Positions 46,229-61,495 of a DNA stretch of 64,000 nt are shown one piece after another. How positions within the stretch are numbered: position 1 is the first letter of the stretch; every line of letters starts with the position of its first letter. The translations under genes were made by a program, and so were the position numbers. The notes beneath the pieces were generated by a model. That model did not search any database. It worked only from the letters and a program-made list of their open reading frames with translations, and had not been told where the DNA came from. Origin of the DNA: Novosphingobium malaysiense (GTDB lineage: Bacteria > Pseudomonadota > Alphaproteobacteria > Sphingomonadales > Sphingomonadaceae); NCBI RefSeq assembly GCF_000802225.1, contig NZ_JTDI01000003.1, positions 434,001 through 498,000 of the forward strand. The letters run 5' to 3'.

Positions 46229-46602
46229 GTGATCTGATCGACCACATGATCGCCTACTATGTTGCTGGGCCCGCCAACGACCTGAACATCGCCGCGCGCT
46301 GGTATCCCTATGGCGAGCTGACGCTCATCATCGAGGACAAATTCCAGATCGCCCACCGCAAGTTCGGCATGAAAGTGCGCAGCCAGTCCAAGGCGGCGGC
46401 CAAGCAGTTCCTCGATTCGATGATCGCCAAGGGCGCGTGGTCGACCACCGAGAACGAATTCGGCGGCAAGATGCACCAGTTCCAGGCCGACGTCTTCCGC
46501 GCCGAGATCAAGGAGCGGCAGGCCACCAACCCGATCATCGCCAAGGCCGAGGCGGAAGGCCCCGAATACTGGGAAAAGGCTTTCGGCGAACTCGTCGCCT
46601 GA
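46225..46602 (+). CDS. Conserved hypothetical protein between carA and carB (125 aa)
   Basis: Start ATG 46225 overlaps the preceding stop. The soluble protein reads MSDLIDHMIAYYVAGPANDL, PYGELTLIIEDKFQIAHRKF, QFLDSMIAKGAWSTTENEFG, VFRAEIKERQATNPIIAKA. It has a helical start, a beta-strand block and a helical tail, and resembles nothing I can name. carB starts 53 nt later, so all four genes are probably one operon. Confidence 0.75.
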   Translation: MSDLIDHMIAYYVAGPANDLNIAARWYPYGELTLIIEDKFQIAHRKFGMKVRSQSKAAAKQFLDSMIAKGAWSTTENEFGGKMHQFQADVFRAEIKERQATNPIIAKAEAEGPEYWEKAFGELVA

Positions 46603-46655
46603 AGCTCAAGACGCGCGATTACCAACAGACCCTGAATCTAGGATAGCCCTCTACC

Positions 46656-49979
<3,324 letters not shown>

Positions 49980-50084
49980 AATAGATCTTGCCTCCCCACA
50001 TCGCTGCAGATCGGCCGGTCCCTAAGGGGCGGGATGGTCGACTAGTCGCAGCGGGGGCGGGGCAACAGGAGGAAGACAACAGAA

Positions 50085-50561
50085 ATGGCCAGTATCGAAA
50101 AGTTGCCGATGCTCGCGGAAGGCTATGAAAGGCTAACCACCGAGCTGAAGGCGTTACGTGAGGAACGGCCCCGTATCGTCGACGCCATCGAGGAAGCACG
50201 GGCTCACGGCGATCTTTCCGAAAACGCGGAATATCACGCCGCCAAGGAACGCCAGGGCCAGGTCGAGGCGACGATCGCCGATCTCGAGGACAAGGTCAGC
50301 CGTGCGCAGATCATCGATCCCACGTCGCTTTCCGGCGACAAGGTCATCTTCGGGGCCACTGTGACCCTGCTCGACGACGACGACAAGCCGGTACGCTACC
50401 AGATCGTCGGCCCGTACGAAGCGGACGCCAAGGCGGGTCGCATCAGCTACAACTCGCCGCTGGGCAAGGCTCTGATCGGCCGCAAGGTCGACGACGAGAT
50501 CGAGGTCACCGTCCCTTCGGGCGACAAGTTCTATCTAGTGCAGAAGATCGAATTCATCTGA
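50085..50561 (+). CDS. greA: Transcription elongation factor GreA
   Basis: Rescues backtracked RNA polymerase by stimulating transcript cleavage. The 158-aa protein has the N-terminal coiled coil ([40 protein letters not shown] with the D-L-S-E-N-A tip) and the C-terminal FKBP-like domain ([40 protein letters not shown]). It follows carB by 105 nt and is often next to it in this group. Confidence 0.97.
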   Translation: MASIEKLPMLAEGYERLTTELKALREERPRIVDAIEEARAHGDLSENAEYHAAKERQGQVEATIADLEDKVSRAQIIDPTSLSGDKVIFGATVTLLDDDDKPVRYQIVGPYEADAKAGRISYNSPLGKALIGRKVDDEIEVTVPSGDKFYLVQKIEFI

Positions 50562-50601
50562 TCGTTCGCGGCCCGTCAGCGGCTCAACATCGACCTTACA
50601 C

Positions 50602-50642
50602 AAAAAAGAGGGCCGGAATTCTGGGTTCCGGCCCTCTTTTTT
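50602..50642. terminator. Bidirectional terminator after greA
   Basis: Stem GAGGGCCGGAA / TTCCGGCCCTC with a 7-nt loop, preceded by six A and followed by six T. It stops greA on the plus strand and the DUF4170 gene on the minus strand. Confidence 0.92.
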
Positions 50643-50659
50643 CCAGATCGATCTAGATC

Positions 50660-50881
50660 TTATTGGTCGGGAAGCTCGGGTTCGAGCAAGCGATGCAGGT
50701 GGACGATGACGTACTTCATTTCCGCATCGTCGACAGTGCGTTGGGCCGCAGACTTCCAGGCATCCTGCGCCGAAGAGAAGTCGGGAAAGACTCCGACGAG
50801 ATCCAGCTGCTTGAGATCGACGAATTCCAGGCTGCGCGGGTCTTTGACCCGGCCGCCCATGACTAAATGAAGCTTTTGCAT
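50660..50881 (-). CDS. DUF4170 family protein (73 aa)
   Basis: A small soluble protein widespread in alphaproteobacteria. It begins MQKLHLVMGGRVKDPRSLEF, then VDLKQLDLVGVFPDFSSAQD, AWKSAAQRTVDDAEMKYVIV, HLHRLLEPEL, the full DUF4170 pattern. I use ATG 50881 rather than the longer frame from 50983. The function is unknown; it is an ordinary core gene, and here a separate unit behind the greA terminator. Confidence 0.88.
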   Translation of the reverse strand: MQKLHLVMGGRVKDPRSLEFVDLKQLDLVGVFPDFSSAQDAWKSAAQRTVDDAEMKYVIVHLHRLLEPELPDQ

Positions 50882-51023
50882 GGGAGAGAGCCGCTTTCCT
50901 GATTGGGAGGAGGAGCGGCCCCTATAATTTTTGCCAGTGGCAAGGGCAAGAGAAGATCGCATTTGCGATGCCTCTTCCTGCAATGTTGCAAATCATTAGC
51001 AATAAGGGGCCGAATCCTTTTCC

Positions 51024-51578
51024 TCAGTGCTTGACGCGGCGCTTCAGATCCTCGGTTGCAGCGGCAATTTCATGCGATTTTTCCGATGCCGCATCGCCGA
51101 TGCGCGTGGCCTTTTCGGCAGCCGCGTCTCCCAGCTTGCTGGCCCGCTTCGCTGCGGACCGGCCAAGCGCACTGGCCGCTGCCATGGCCGCCAAGCCGTA
51201 TTTCTCCAGCCGGAGAGCCGTCACATGGCCGGCCTTTTCCGCCTTTTCGCCCAGAACCGCCGCCTGCTTGCGGGCATCTGAGCCGACGGCGTGCGCCTTG
51301 TCCTCCGCGCGCCGACCGAACATCATCGTGGCCGCGCTAGCGGCTTCCGCCATTCCGAATGCCTTGTCGACAACCTTGCGGCTCGTCTTGCGCGGCAAAA
51401 GCGCGCTGGCGGCAACACCAGCAGCAACAGCGCCGGCCACGGTCAGGACCGGATGACGCTTGACGAAGGAGATGACCTTTTCGGACGGACGCTTTTCCGC
51501 GGGCTGCGCCTGTAGCGGAACGACATTGTTCGAATGCTGAGTCGTCGCGGGCTGCTTGGTCGGATCGGTATCAGTCAC
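51024..51578 (-). CDS. Membrane-anchored Ala/Lys-rich protein (184 aa), YqjK-like position
   Basis: Last gene of a four-gene cluster. A hydrophobic segment near residue 45-62 ([20 protein letters not shown]) is followed by a long amphipathic helical region rich in Ala, Lys and Glu (AEAASAATMMFGRRAEDKAH, EKAEKAGHVTALRLEKYGLA). No catalytic motif. It overlaps the preceding gene by 8 nt. I recognise no family. Confidence 0.65.
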   Translation of the reverse strand: MTDTDPTKQPATTQHSNNVVPLQAQPAEKRPSEKVISFVKRHPVLTVAGAVAAGVAASALLPRKTSRKVVDKAFGMAEAASAATMMFGRRAEDKAHAVGSDARKQAAVLGEKAEKAGHVTALRLEKYGLAAMAAASALGRSAAKRASKLGDAAAEKATRIGDAASEKSHEIAAATEDLKRRVKH

Positions 51579-51884
51579 TACCCAGCTCCTTTACTTTTTC
51601 AACGGCCGGCTCGAGCGCTTTCTCGATCCAGGCGATAATTGGGTTTCGCAATATCCAAAGCGCTAGCGCCGCGATAGTTCCCCCGATGACGCCGGGGTTG
51701 GATTCGGCCACGGCAACAGCCTCGTCGAACATGTCCTTGGCCTGCTCCTTCATCTCGTCGGCGATGCGGCCGGTAATACCGCGTTCCTCTATGTCGGCCT
51801 TGAGTGCGTGATAATGCTCTTCGAACACGGCCCGGGCCGCGTCGCGGGCGGCGCGGTCGGCCATGACCTGGGCGGCCTGACTGT

Positions 51885-51888
<4 letters not shown>
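51571..51888 (-). CDS. Small single-pass membrane protein (105 aa)
   Basis: The soluble N-terminal two thirds (MADRAARDAARAVFEEHYHA, GITGRIADEMKEQAKDMFDE) are followed by a hydrophobic helix at about residue 68-88 (PGVIGGTIAALALWILRNPI) and a charged tail. It overlaps the neighbouring genes on both sides (4 and 8 nt), so it is a co-translated member of the YqjD/YqjE-like cluster. Function unknown. Confidence 0.65.
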
Positions 51889-54273
<2,385 letters not shown>

Positions 54274-54289
54274 GCTCAACCCTTCACCG

Positions 54290-54317
54290 GAACCCGCTCC
54301 CACGATGGAGCGGGTTC
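54290..54317 (+). terminator. eno terminator
   Basis: Perfect 11-bp stem GAACCCGCTCC / GGAGCGGGTTC with a 6-nt loop; the following tail TAGTCAAC is not T-rich, so it is a moderate terminator. Confidence 0.6.
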
Positions 54318-54382
54318 TAGTCAACATTGTCGATTAGTCATTTCATGGTTATGCTCCGGTTTCAGCAATCCGGGGCAGGAAC

Positions 54383-55057
54383 ATGGAAGCGAAGACGAAA
54401 CGCCGGGTGAGAGACCCTGCGGCGACGCGCGAGACGATTCTCGAGGCGGCCAGCAATCTGCTGGCGAAGGACGGGGTCGAGGGCGTCAGTCTGTCTGCCG
54501 TTGCCCATCTTGCTGCCGTCAATCGCGGCACCGCCTACCAACATTTCGAAACGCGCGAGAAGCTGATCGAAGCCACGATCCATTGGGTTTCGGACAAGCT
54601 GTTCCGCGCCGTCTTCGGCGATCCTGCCACGATAGGTGAGCGCCAGGTGGAGCGCGTCGACGTGGCTGCGCTTACCGACCGTCTCTGCGACTTCGCGATG
54701 GAGAATCCGGATATTTGCCGGGTTTGGCTGCAGCAGGTGCTGGCCTCGCCCGATCCCAGCCAGGATCCGTTCTGGCGCGAATACTGCGGCTCGCTACGCC
54801 GGTTTGCCGGCACCGACCTGGCCGAGCCGGGCATAGATTCCGAAGTGCTGTCGGTGGTCAACCTCGCCGGAGTGTTCTTCTGGCCGATTCTCGCGCGTGC
54901 CCATGCCGCCGACGATGCGGAACGCACCGAACTCGCGCGGCGGTTCAGTCATGAGATATTGCGCATTTCGATGTACGGCACGATGCGTGCGGAGGCCTTT
55001 CCCGGAGTGGCGGAGCGCCTGCGCAAGGAAGCTGCGGAAGCGGCAGGGCCGCGATAA
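54383..55057 (+). CDS. TetR/AcrR-family regulator (224 aa)
   Basis: N-terminal HTH (RDPAATRETILEAASNLLAK, VEGVSLSAVAHLAAVNRGTA, YQHFETREKLIEAT) typical of TetR. The C-terminal ligand domain carries NPDICRVWLQQVLASPDPSQ and a helical tail with many Arg. It is the first gene of the catabolic region and probably controls either its own operon or the AcuI-type reductase downstream. Two direct TAGTCA repeats lie upstream at 54318 and 54335. Confidence 0.88.
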   Translation: MEAKTKRRVRDPAATRETILEAASNLLAKDGVEGVSLSAVAHLAAVNRGTAYQHFETREKLIEATIHWVSDKLFRAVFGDPATIGERQVERVDVAALTDRLCDFAMENPDICRVWLQQVLASPDPSQDPFWREYCGSLRRFAGTDLAEPGIDSEVLSVVNLAGVFFWPILARAHAADDAERTELARRFSHEILRISMYGTMRAEAFPGVAERLRKEAAEAAGPR

Positions 55058-55063
55058 GGTTTC

Positions 55064-55130
55064 GTTCGTGTCGAGCGAACGAGGCACGTCGTTCCGGTGC
55101 TGTCGTGTCTCGACTGCGCTCGCCACGAAC
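55064..55130. repeat. Dispersed palindromic repeat, copy 4 (split inverted halves)
   Basis: One half, GTTCGTGTCGAGCG (55064-55077), and an inverted half, CGTGTCTCGACTGCGCTCG with CCACGAAC (55104-55130), are separated by 26 nt. The sequences match copies 1-3 near 44 kb, so the element is mobile or amplified. Confidence 0.65.
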
Positions 55131-55315
55131 CGCAGGCGGTGTGGTTAGCCGACGTCTCACTTCGCCTCGGCGATGCCCGGTTGCATCGCCATTGACGCGA
55201 AGCGACAGTTCCCTTTTCAGCAGGGGGTGAAGTACCAAGGTCGGGCCACTGCAACGGGCGGTCCGTCGCACGCATGATCGAAAGGCGCACGGCGCCGGAA
55301 GGAAGGGAGTTTTCC

Positions 55316-56299
<984 letters not shown>

Positions 56300-56384
56300 T
56301 CGGGCAAACCGGCAAGCGCCCGGTGGCCGCTCCGTGCGACGCCGGGCGTTTCCGCTTACGACAAACGGGAACGGGACGGGATTG

Positions 56385-58085
56385 ATGACAGCGAAGGTCG
56401 AAGTGGTGGACGGCATGTCGGTGGTCCGCGGTATTCCGCTCAGCGAGGAACCGGACATCGGCGCCCTTACCCTCGCTGGCTTGATCCGCGAGGTTTGCGA
56501 CGCGCACGGGCCGAAAGAGGCTCTCGTCCTTCATCTCGAGGGCGAAGCGATCCGCTGGACCTATTCCGAGCTCTGGGAAAAGAGCATGGCCGTGGCCCGG
56601 GCTCTCGTCGCCTGCGGCATCGGCAAGGGCACGCGTGTAGGCGTGATAGCCACGAACCGGCCGGAATTCCTCTCCAACGTCTTCGGAACCGCGCTGGCAG
56701 GCGGGATTCCGACACCCATCAGCACTTTTTTCACCCCGACCGAACTCGACGAGGTCCTGACCGCCTCGGGAGTCTCCGTCGTGCTGGCCGAGCGCAAGGT
56801 GCTCAAGAAGGACTTTGGCGAGATCCTTACGGGGCTCGAGCCGCTGCTCGAATCCGGCACGCCGGGAGATTTCCATTCCGCGCGCTATCCGTTCCTGTCC
56901 CATGTCGCTTTCATCGACAGCGATGAAGGACTGGGCGCGATCGAAGGCACCGCGGCGTTCCTGGCCCGCGGCCAAGCCGTTGACCCGGCGCTTGTCGATG
57001 CCCGCGCCGCGCAAGTCGCTCCGGCCGATCCGGGCATCCTGTTGTTCAGTTCCGGCTCGACCGGCAAGGTGAAGGGCATTCTATCCGCCAATCGCGGCGC
57101 CTGTCTTCAGGCGTGGCGCTGGGTGCAATGGTATGATCTGGAAGAAGCCCCGCGCACCTGGTCCGCCAATGGCTTCTTCTGGTCGGGCAACTTCTGTCAG
57201 GGCATGGGGGCAACGCTTGCGGCCGGCGGTACGCTCGTCCTGCAGCGCTGGTTCGACGCCGAGGAAGCGCTGACGTTGATGGAGCGCGAGAAGGTGACGA
57301 TGCCGGTCGCCTGGCCGCACCAGTGGGCCCAGCTCGAGGCCGCGCCCAATTACGAGGACGTTGACCTTTCCAGTCTCAAGTATGTCGACATGCTGACGCC
57401 GCTGGCCCGCCACAAGACGGTGAAGTCCAACTGGCGCCAGCCGGAATGGGCCTATGGCAATACCGAGACGTTCACGCTCATCACCGTCTATCCGGCCAAC
57501 ACGCCGGAAGACGAAACGCGCGGCAGTCACGGCCTTCCCACCGCCGGCTCGATCGTCAAGATCGTGGAGCCGCTGACCGGCGCCACCCTGCCGATCGGTG
57601 AGCGTGGCGAGATTGCGGTGAAGGGCCCTACGCTGATGCTCGGCTACCTCGGCGTGCCGCTTGCGGAATCGGTGGACGACGAAGGCTTCCTGCGCACCAG
57701 CGACGGCGGCTACGTGGATGCCGATGGCCGCCTCTACTGGGAAGGGCGTCTAAACGACATCATCAAGACGGGCGGCGCCAACGTCTCGCCGCTCGAGATC
57801 GATGCGGTCATCCGCGAATGCCCCGGCGTGAAGATCTCGCAGACCGTCGGTGTGCCAGACGAACTGCTTGGCGAGATGGTCGTCTCGTGCATCGTGCCGC
57901 ACGAAGGGGTCAGTCTCGAGGAGGCGGAGATCCGCGCCTACGCCAAGGAGAAGCTGGCCAGCTACAAGCTGCCGCGCCGGGTGCTCTTCGTGGAGGAGAG
58001 CGATCTCAAGACCACCGGCAGCGCCAAGATCAAGACGGCGGACTTGCGCAAGCTGGCGGCCAAGCGCCTGGAAGCCGCCGGTTGA
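56385..58085 (+). CDS. AMP-dependent acyl-CoA synthetase (566 aa)
   Basis: Adenylate-forming ligase that activates a carboxylic acid as its CoA ester. Motifs: LLFSSGSTGKVKGILSANRG (ATP-binding P-loop, about residue 217), YGNTETFTLITVYPANTPED (A5), DGGYVDADGRLYWEGRLNDI (A7/A8), GGANVSPLEIDAVIRECPGV and, at the end, KTTGSAKIKTADLRKLA with the catalytic Lys. Start ATG 56385; it is 85 nt after the AcuI-like reductase and 23 nt before the NTF2-like gene. The substrate is unknown. Confidence 0.9.
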   Translation: MTAKVEVVDGMSVVRGIPLSEEPDIGALTLAGLIREVCDAHGPKEALVLHLEGEAIRWTYSELWEKSMAVARALVACGIGKGTRVGVIATNRPEFLSNVFGTALAGGIPTPISTFFTPTELDEVLTASGVSVVLAERKVLKKDFGEILTGLEPLLESGTPGDFHSARYPFLSHVAFIDSDEGLGAIEGTAAFLARGQAVDPALVDARAAQVAPADPGILLFSSGSTGKVKGILSANRGACLQAWRWVQWYDLEEAPRTWSANGFFWSGNFCQGMGATLAAGGTLVLQRWFDAEEALTLMEREKVTMPVAWPHQWAQLEAAPNYEDVDLSSLKYVDMLTPLARHKTVKSNWRQPEWAYGNTETFTLITVYPANTPEDETRGSHGLPTAGSIVKIVEPLTGATLPIGERGEIAVKGPTLMLGYLGVPLAESVDDEGFLRTSDGGYVDADGRLYWEGRLNDIIKTGGANVSPLEIDAVIRECPGVKISQTVGVPDELLGEMVVSCIVPHEGVSLEEAEIRAYAKEKLASYKLPRRVLFVEESDLKTTGSAKIKTADLRKLAAKRLEAAG

Positions 58086-58108
58086 ACGACCGGACGAGGG
58101 GAGAGACG

Positions 58109-58531
58109 ATGACTGCGACACCCGATTTCGCCGACTGGCTGGCGATCTGCAATCTGAAGGCGGCCTATTGCCGGCTGCTCGACACCAAGGACTGGGAAGG
58201 CTGGCGCGAGCTCTTCACCGAGGATTGCGTCGTCGATACGCGCCCGAGCGGGGGCACGCTGGAGGAGGGACGCGATCGCTTCGTGGACATGGTTCGCCAG
58301 TCGCTTTCCGACGCCAAGACCGCCCATCAGATCCATTCGCCGCAGATTACCGTGGAGGGCGACAGTGCCGAAGTGGTCTGGGCGATGCAGGACCGCGTCG
58401 TGAAGGATGAATTCGCGCTGACCGGCTACGGGCACTATCACGAGACCTGCGTGCGAACCGCCGAGGGCTGGAAGATTGCGCGCCAGACTCTCACGCGCCT
58501 GATCGTGGAAATGGACGGCAAGCCGGCCTGA
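58109..58531 (+). CDS. SnoaL/NTF2-like protein (140 aa)
   Basis: A small cone-shaped NTF2 fold: WLAICNLKAAYCRLLDTKDW, EGWRELFTEDCVVDTRPSGG, HQIHSPQITVEGDSAEVVWA, YGHYHETCVRTAEGWKIARQ. Members include steroid isomerases, dehydratases and ligand-binding proteins; the conserved Asp/His active pair is plausible but unproven. It has a strong GAGGGGAGA site before ATG 58109 and lies in the catabolic gene run, which fits an isomerase or hydratase. Confidence 0.85.
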   Translation: MTATPDFADWLAICNLKAAYCRLLDTKDWEGWRELFTEDCVVDTRPSGGTLEEGRDRFVDMVRQSLSDAKTAHQIHSPQITVEGDSAEVVWAMQDRVVKDEFALTGYGHYHETCVRTAEGWKIARQTLTRLIVEMDGKPA

Positions 58532-58560
58532 TTGGCGCCCGCGCAAATTTGGCTGGTCAA

Positions 58561-58579
58561 TACTAAGCAAGCCTACTAA
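58561..58579. promoter_or_regulatory. Direct repeat TACTAA-N7-TACTAA before the MarR gene
   Basis: Two TACTAA boxes 13 nt apart, ending 11 nt before the MarR start. A candidate site for autoregulation, though MarR sites are more often inverted. Confidence 0.35.
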
Positions 58580-58589
58580 TCCTGTCGTG

Positions 58590-59036
58590 ATGGAACGCAG
58601 GGTGGGGACTGTTCTGGCTCAGGTCGCTCGTTTGATGCGGCGGGCCTTCGACGAACGCGCACGAGAGATCGGCGTTACCCGGCCGCAATGGCAGGTCCTC
58701 AGCGTGCTCCTGCGCCACGAAGGGATCAAGCAGGGCGGGCTTGCCGAGATCCTGGAAGTCGAACCTATCACCGCTGGCCGAATGATCGACCGCATGCAGG
58801 ATGCCGGCCTTGTCGAGCGCAGGGCCGACCCTGCCGATCGCAGGGCCTGGCGCCTTTTCCTCACTCCGCGTGGGCGAGAGATGATGGAGCGATTGCAGCC
58901 GCTGGCGATCGAGACATCCGAGGCGGCCTTGAAAGGCGTCTCCGAAAAGGATCAGGAAGACCTGCTGCGGACCCTCGACACGATGCTGGAAAACCTGACG
59001 GGCAGGCCGGCGACAACGGCTTCGTGGAGCGAGTGA
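58590..59036 (+). CDS. MarR-family regulator (148 aa)
   Basis: Winged-helix dimer: RAFDERAREIGVTRPQWQVL, RHEGIKQGGLAEILEVEPIT, AGRMIDRMQDAGLVERRADP and the wing DRRAWRLFLTPRGREMMERL, then a C-terminal dimerisation helix. I start at ATG 58590 (a GTG is at 58587). It sits between the NTF2-like gene and an SDR on the same strand and probably governs the local catabolic genes in response to an aromatic or acyl-CoA ligand. Confidence 0.9.
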   Translation: MERRVGTVLAQVARLMRRAFDERAREIGVTRPQWQVLSVLLRHEGIKQGGLAEILEVEPITAGRMIDRMQDAGLVERRADPADRRAWRLFLTPRGREMMERLQPLAIETSEAALKGVSEKDQEDLLRTLDTMLENLTGRPATTASWSE

Positions 59037-59193
59037 TCCGCTATCGCTGGAGCGCAACCGGAATGCGGTCTTGCCAACTATCGCGACCGCGATAGGCAGA
59101 GCCTTGCCGAGAAGCTATCTAGGCAGGAAATCAATAAGGCGTTTGAGAACGGCGTTTCGCCGTCGCGCTGAACTTCATTGTTTGGGAGGAACT

Positions 59194-59934
59194 GTGGGCA
59201 AGACGATCGTCATTACCGGTGCCGGTGCAGGCCTTGGCAAGGCACTGGCGCGCCGCTTTGCAAGCGAAGGCGAAACCGTGATCCTGCTTGGCCGGACCCT
59301 TTCGAAGGTTCAGGCCGTCGTCGAGGAGCTGGGCGATCCGGCCATGGCCGTGCAATGCGACGTCGGCAATGCCGACTCGGTCCGCCAGGCTTTCGCTACG
59401 ATTGCCGAAACGCACCCCAAGATCGATGTGCTGATCAACAATGCCGCCGTCTACGAACCGTTCACGGTGGCAGAGGCGACGGACAAGCAGATCGACACCA
59501 TCGTCGCCACCAATCTCAACGGTCCGATCTACTGCTGCCGTGCGGCCATTCCGATGATGGAAGCAGGCGCGCAGATCATCAACGTGGGCAGCGAGTCGAT
59601 CGATGTGCCCTTCGTGATGCTGTCGCTCTACCAGACCACCAAGGCCGGTCTGGAGATGTTCAGTTCTGCGCTCGAAGCGGAACTGGAGGAATCGGGCATC
59701 CGCGTCACCACCGTGCGCGCTGGACCGATGTACGACGAGGAGAAGCAGGCTCCGGGCTGGGATCAGGACGCGGCCATGCGTTTCCACATGGGATGCGCCA
59801 AGAACGGCCTCGACTTGCGCACCCGCCCGGTTTCGCACTCGAACTCGGTAACGGGCGTGTTCCGGTCCGTGCTCGATCTTCCCCCCGACGTGAGGCTTTC
59901 GCTCGTCACCGTCGGTGCCCGCAAGCCGTCCTGA
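59194..59934 (+). CDS. Short-chain dehydrogenase/reductase (246 aa)
   Basis: Rossmann-fold NAD(P)-dependent SDR: KTIVITGAGAGLGKALARRF (TGxxxGxG), VLINNAAVYEPF (NNA), the catalytic Ser in IINVGSESI and the Tyr-Lys pair in SLYQTTKAGLEMFSS. Start GTG 59194 follows GGGAGGAACT. It probably oxidises an alcohol to the aldehyde or ketone used by the next gene, an aldehyde dehydrogenase 51 nt later. Confidence 0.9.
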   Translation: MGKTIVITGAGAGLGKALARRFASEGETVILLGRTLSKVQAVVEELGDPAMAVQCDVGNADSVRQAFATIAETHPKIDVLINNAAVYEPFTVAEATDKQIDTIVATNLNGPIYCCRAAIPMMEAGAQIINVGSESIDVPFVMLSLYQTTKAGLEMFSSALEAELEESGIRVTTVRAGPMYDEEKQAPGWDQDAAMRFHMGCAKNGLDLRTRPVSHSNSVTGVFRSVLDLPPDVRLSLVTVGARKPS

Positions 59935-59985
59935 CCGGCGACCCAATTCATTGATCTGATATCGACACTTGCCAAGGACAGACCC

Positions 59986-61467
59986 ATGACCACCCTTCCA
60001 GATGCCAAGCTCTTCATCGATGGCAAGCTGTGCGATGCCACCGGCGGCCGCACGTTCGACGTCATCAGCCCCTGGACCGGCAAGCCCGTCGGCAAGGCGG
60101 CGGATGCTACTGCAGAGGACGTCGATGCGGCGATCGCTGCGGCCCGCAAGGCCTTCGATACCACCGACTGGTCGACCAACGTCGAAAAGCGCGTGGCGCT
60201 GGTGAAGAAGTACCGCGAGCTGTTCGAGAAGAACCGGGCGCGGCTCGGCGAGCTGGCCATGCACGAGGCCGGTGCCGCCCAGGGCGCCGTCAATCGCGCC
60301 CATGTCGATATGGCTCTCGACGGTTGGGACGATTACATGGCGGTGTTCGACAAGGTCGAATGGGAAACCGACTATGGCGAAAAGGAAGCCTTCGGTGCGA
60401 TCCACAAGCGCGTCGGCCTGCGTGAAGCGGTCGGCGTGGTCGGTGCCATTACCCCGTGGAACGTTCCGCTCTACGTCAACATCGGCAAGGTCGTGGCCGC
60501 TCTGCTGGCCGGCTGCACGGTGATCCTCAAGCCCGCTCCCGATACCCCGGGCATGGGTGCGATCTTCGGTGAACTGGCCAAGGAAGCCGGTTTCCCCGAT
60601 GGCGTTATCAACGTGGTGTTCGGATCCGATCCGGCTCTGGCCGGCGAAATGCTGGTGCAGGACCCGCGCGTCGACCTGATCTCGTTCACCGGTTCGACCG
60701 GTGTCGGCAAGCGCATCATGGAGCAGGGCGCTCCGACGTTGAAGCGAGTCTTCCTCGAACTTGGCGGCAAGTCGGCCAAGATCGTACTCGACGATGCGCC
60801 CAACTTCGCAATGGACGTCGGCATGACCATCCTGGTCTTCCACGCCGGGCAGGGTTGCGCCGTGCAGTCTCGCCTGCTGGTTCCCAAGAGCCGTTACGAG
60901 GAAGCCAAGGCGATCCTCAAGGGTGCCTACGGCCAGTTCGGCGACAACTGGGGTGATGTCGACAATCCTGAGCACATCATGGGCCCGGTCGTTTCCAAAC
61001 GCCAGATGGAGCGCGTGAAGGGCTATATCGATCTCGGCAAGGAAGAAGGCGCGACTTTGCTCGTGGGAGGCAACATCCGTCCCGACAAGGGCGGCGGCTA
61101 TTTCGTCGAGCCGACCTGCTTCGTCGACGTCACGAACGACATGCGCATTGCCCAGGAAGAGATATTCGGCCCGGTCCTGGTCGTCATCCCCTACGAGGAT
61201 GATGAAGATGCGATCCGCATTGCCAACGAAAGCTCGTATGGCCTCTCCGGCGGCGTTTCGGGCAGCCACGACCGGGCAATGAACATTGCCCGTCGCGTGC
61301 GCACCGGCTCAATGAGCGTCAACAACGGCATGTGCATTGCCGGCGATATTCCCTTTGGCGGTTTCAAGGCCAGCGGTATGGGGCGCGAATGGGGTGTCGA
61401 AGGAATCGAGGAATACACCGACGTGAAGATCGTCGCGTGGCCTGTCGGCCAGGCGGAGCCGGCCTGA
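59986..61467 (+). CDS. Aldehyde dehydrogenase family protein (493 aa)
   Basis: NAD(P)-dependent aldehyde oxidation to the carboxylic acid. Motifs: AITPWNVPLYVNIGKVVAAL, the coenzyme site DLISFTGSTGVGKRIMEQ, the general base Glu in VFLELGGKSAKIVLDD, and the nucleophile Cys in HAGQGCAVQSRLLVPK; EEIFGPVLVVIPYEDDEDAI follows. It fits the chain SDR to aldehyde dehydrogenase to acyl-CoA synthetase in this region. The substrate is unknown. Confidence 0.92.
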   Translation: MTTLPDAKLFIDGKLCDATGGRTFDVISPWTGKPVGKAADATAEDVDAAIAAARKAFDTTDWSTNVEKRVALVKKYRELFEKNRARLGELAMHEAGAAQGAVNRAHVDMALDGWDDYMAVFDKVEWETDYGEKEAFGAIHKRVGLREAVGVVGAITPWNVPLYVNIGKVVAALLAGCTVILKPAPDTPGMGAIFGELAKEAGFPDGVINVVFGSDPALAGEMLVQDPRVDLISFTGSTGVGKRIMEQGAPTLKRVFLELGGKSAKIVLDDAPNFAMDVGMTILVFHAGQGCAVQSRLLVPKSRYEEAKAILKGAYGQFGDNWGDVDNPEHIMGPVVSKRQMERVKGYIDLGKEEGATLLVGGNIRPDKGGGYFVEPTCFVDVTNDMRIAQEEIFGPVLVVIPYEDDEDAIRIANESSYGLSGGVSGSHDRAMNIARRVRTGSMSVNNGMCIAGDIPFGGFKASGMGREWGVEGIEEYTDVKIVAWPVGQAEPA

Positions 61468-61495
61468 GCCGGAACGCGGCATGGGGAGAGGAGTG

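Noticed and set aside
59131..61269. 712-codon minus-strand frame across SDR and aldehyde dehydrogenase
   Set aside because: Antisense shadow of two recognisable enzymes.
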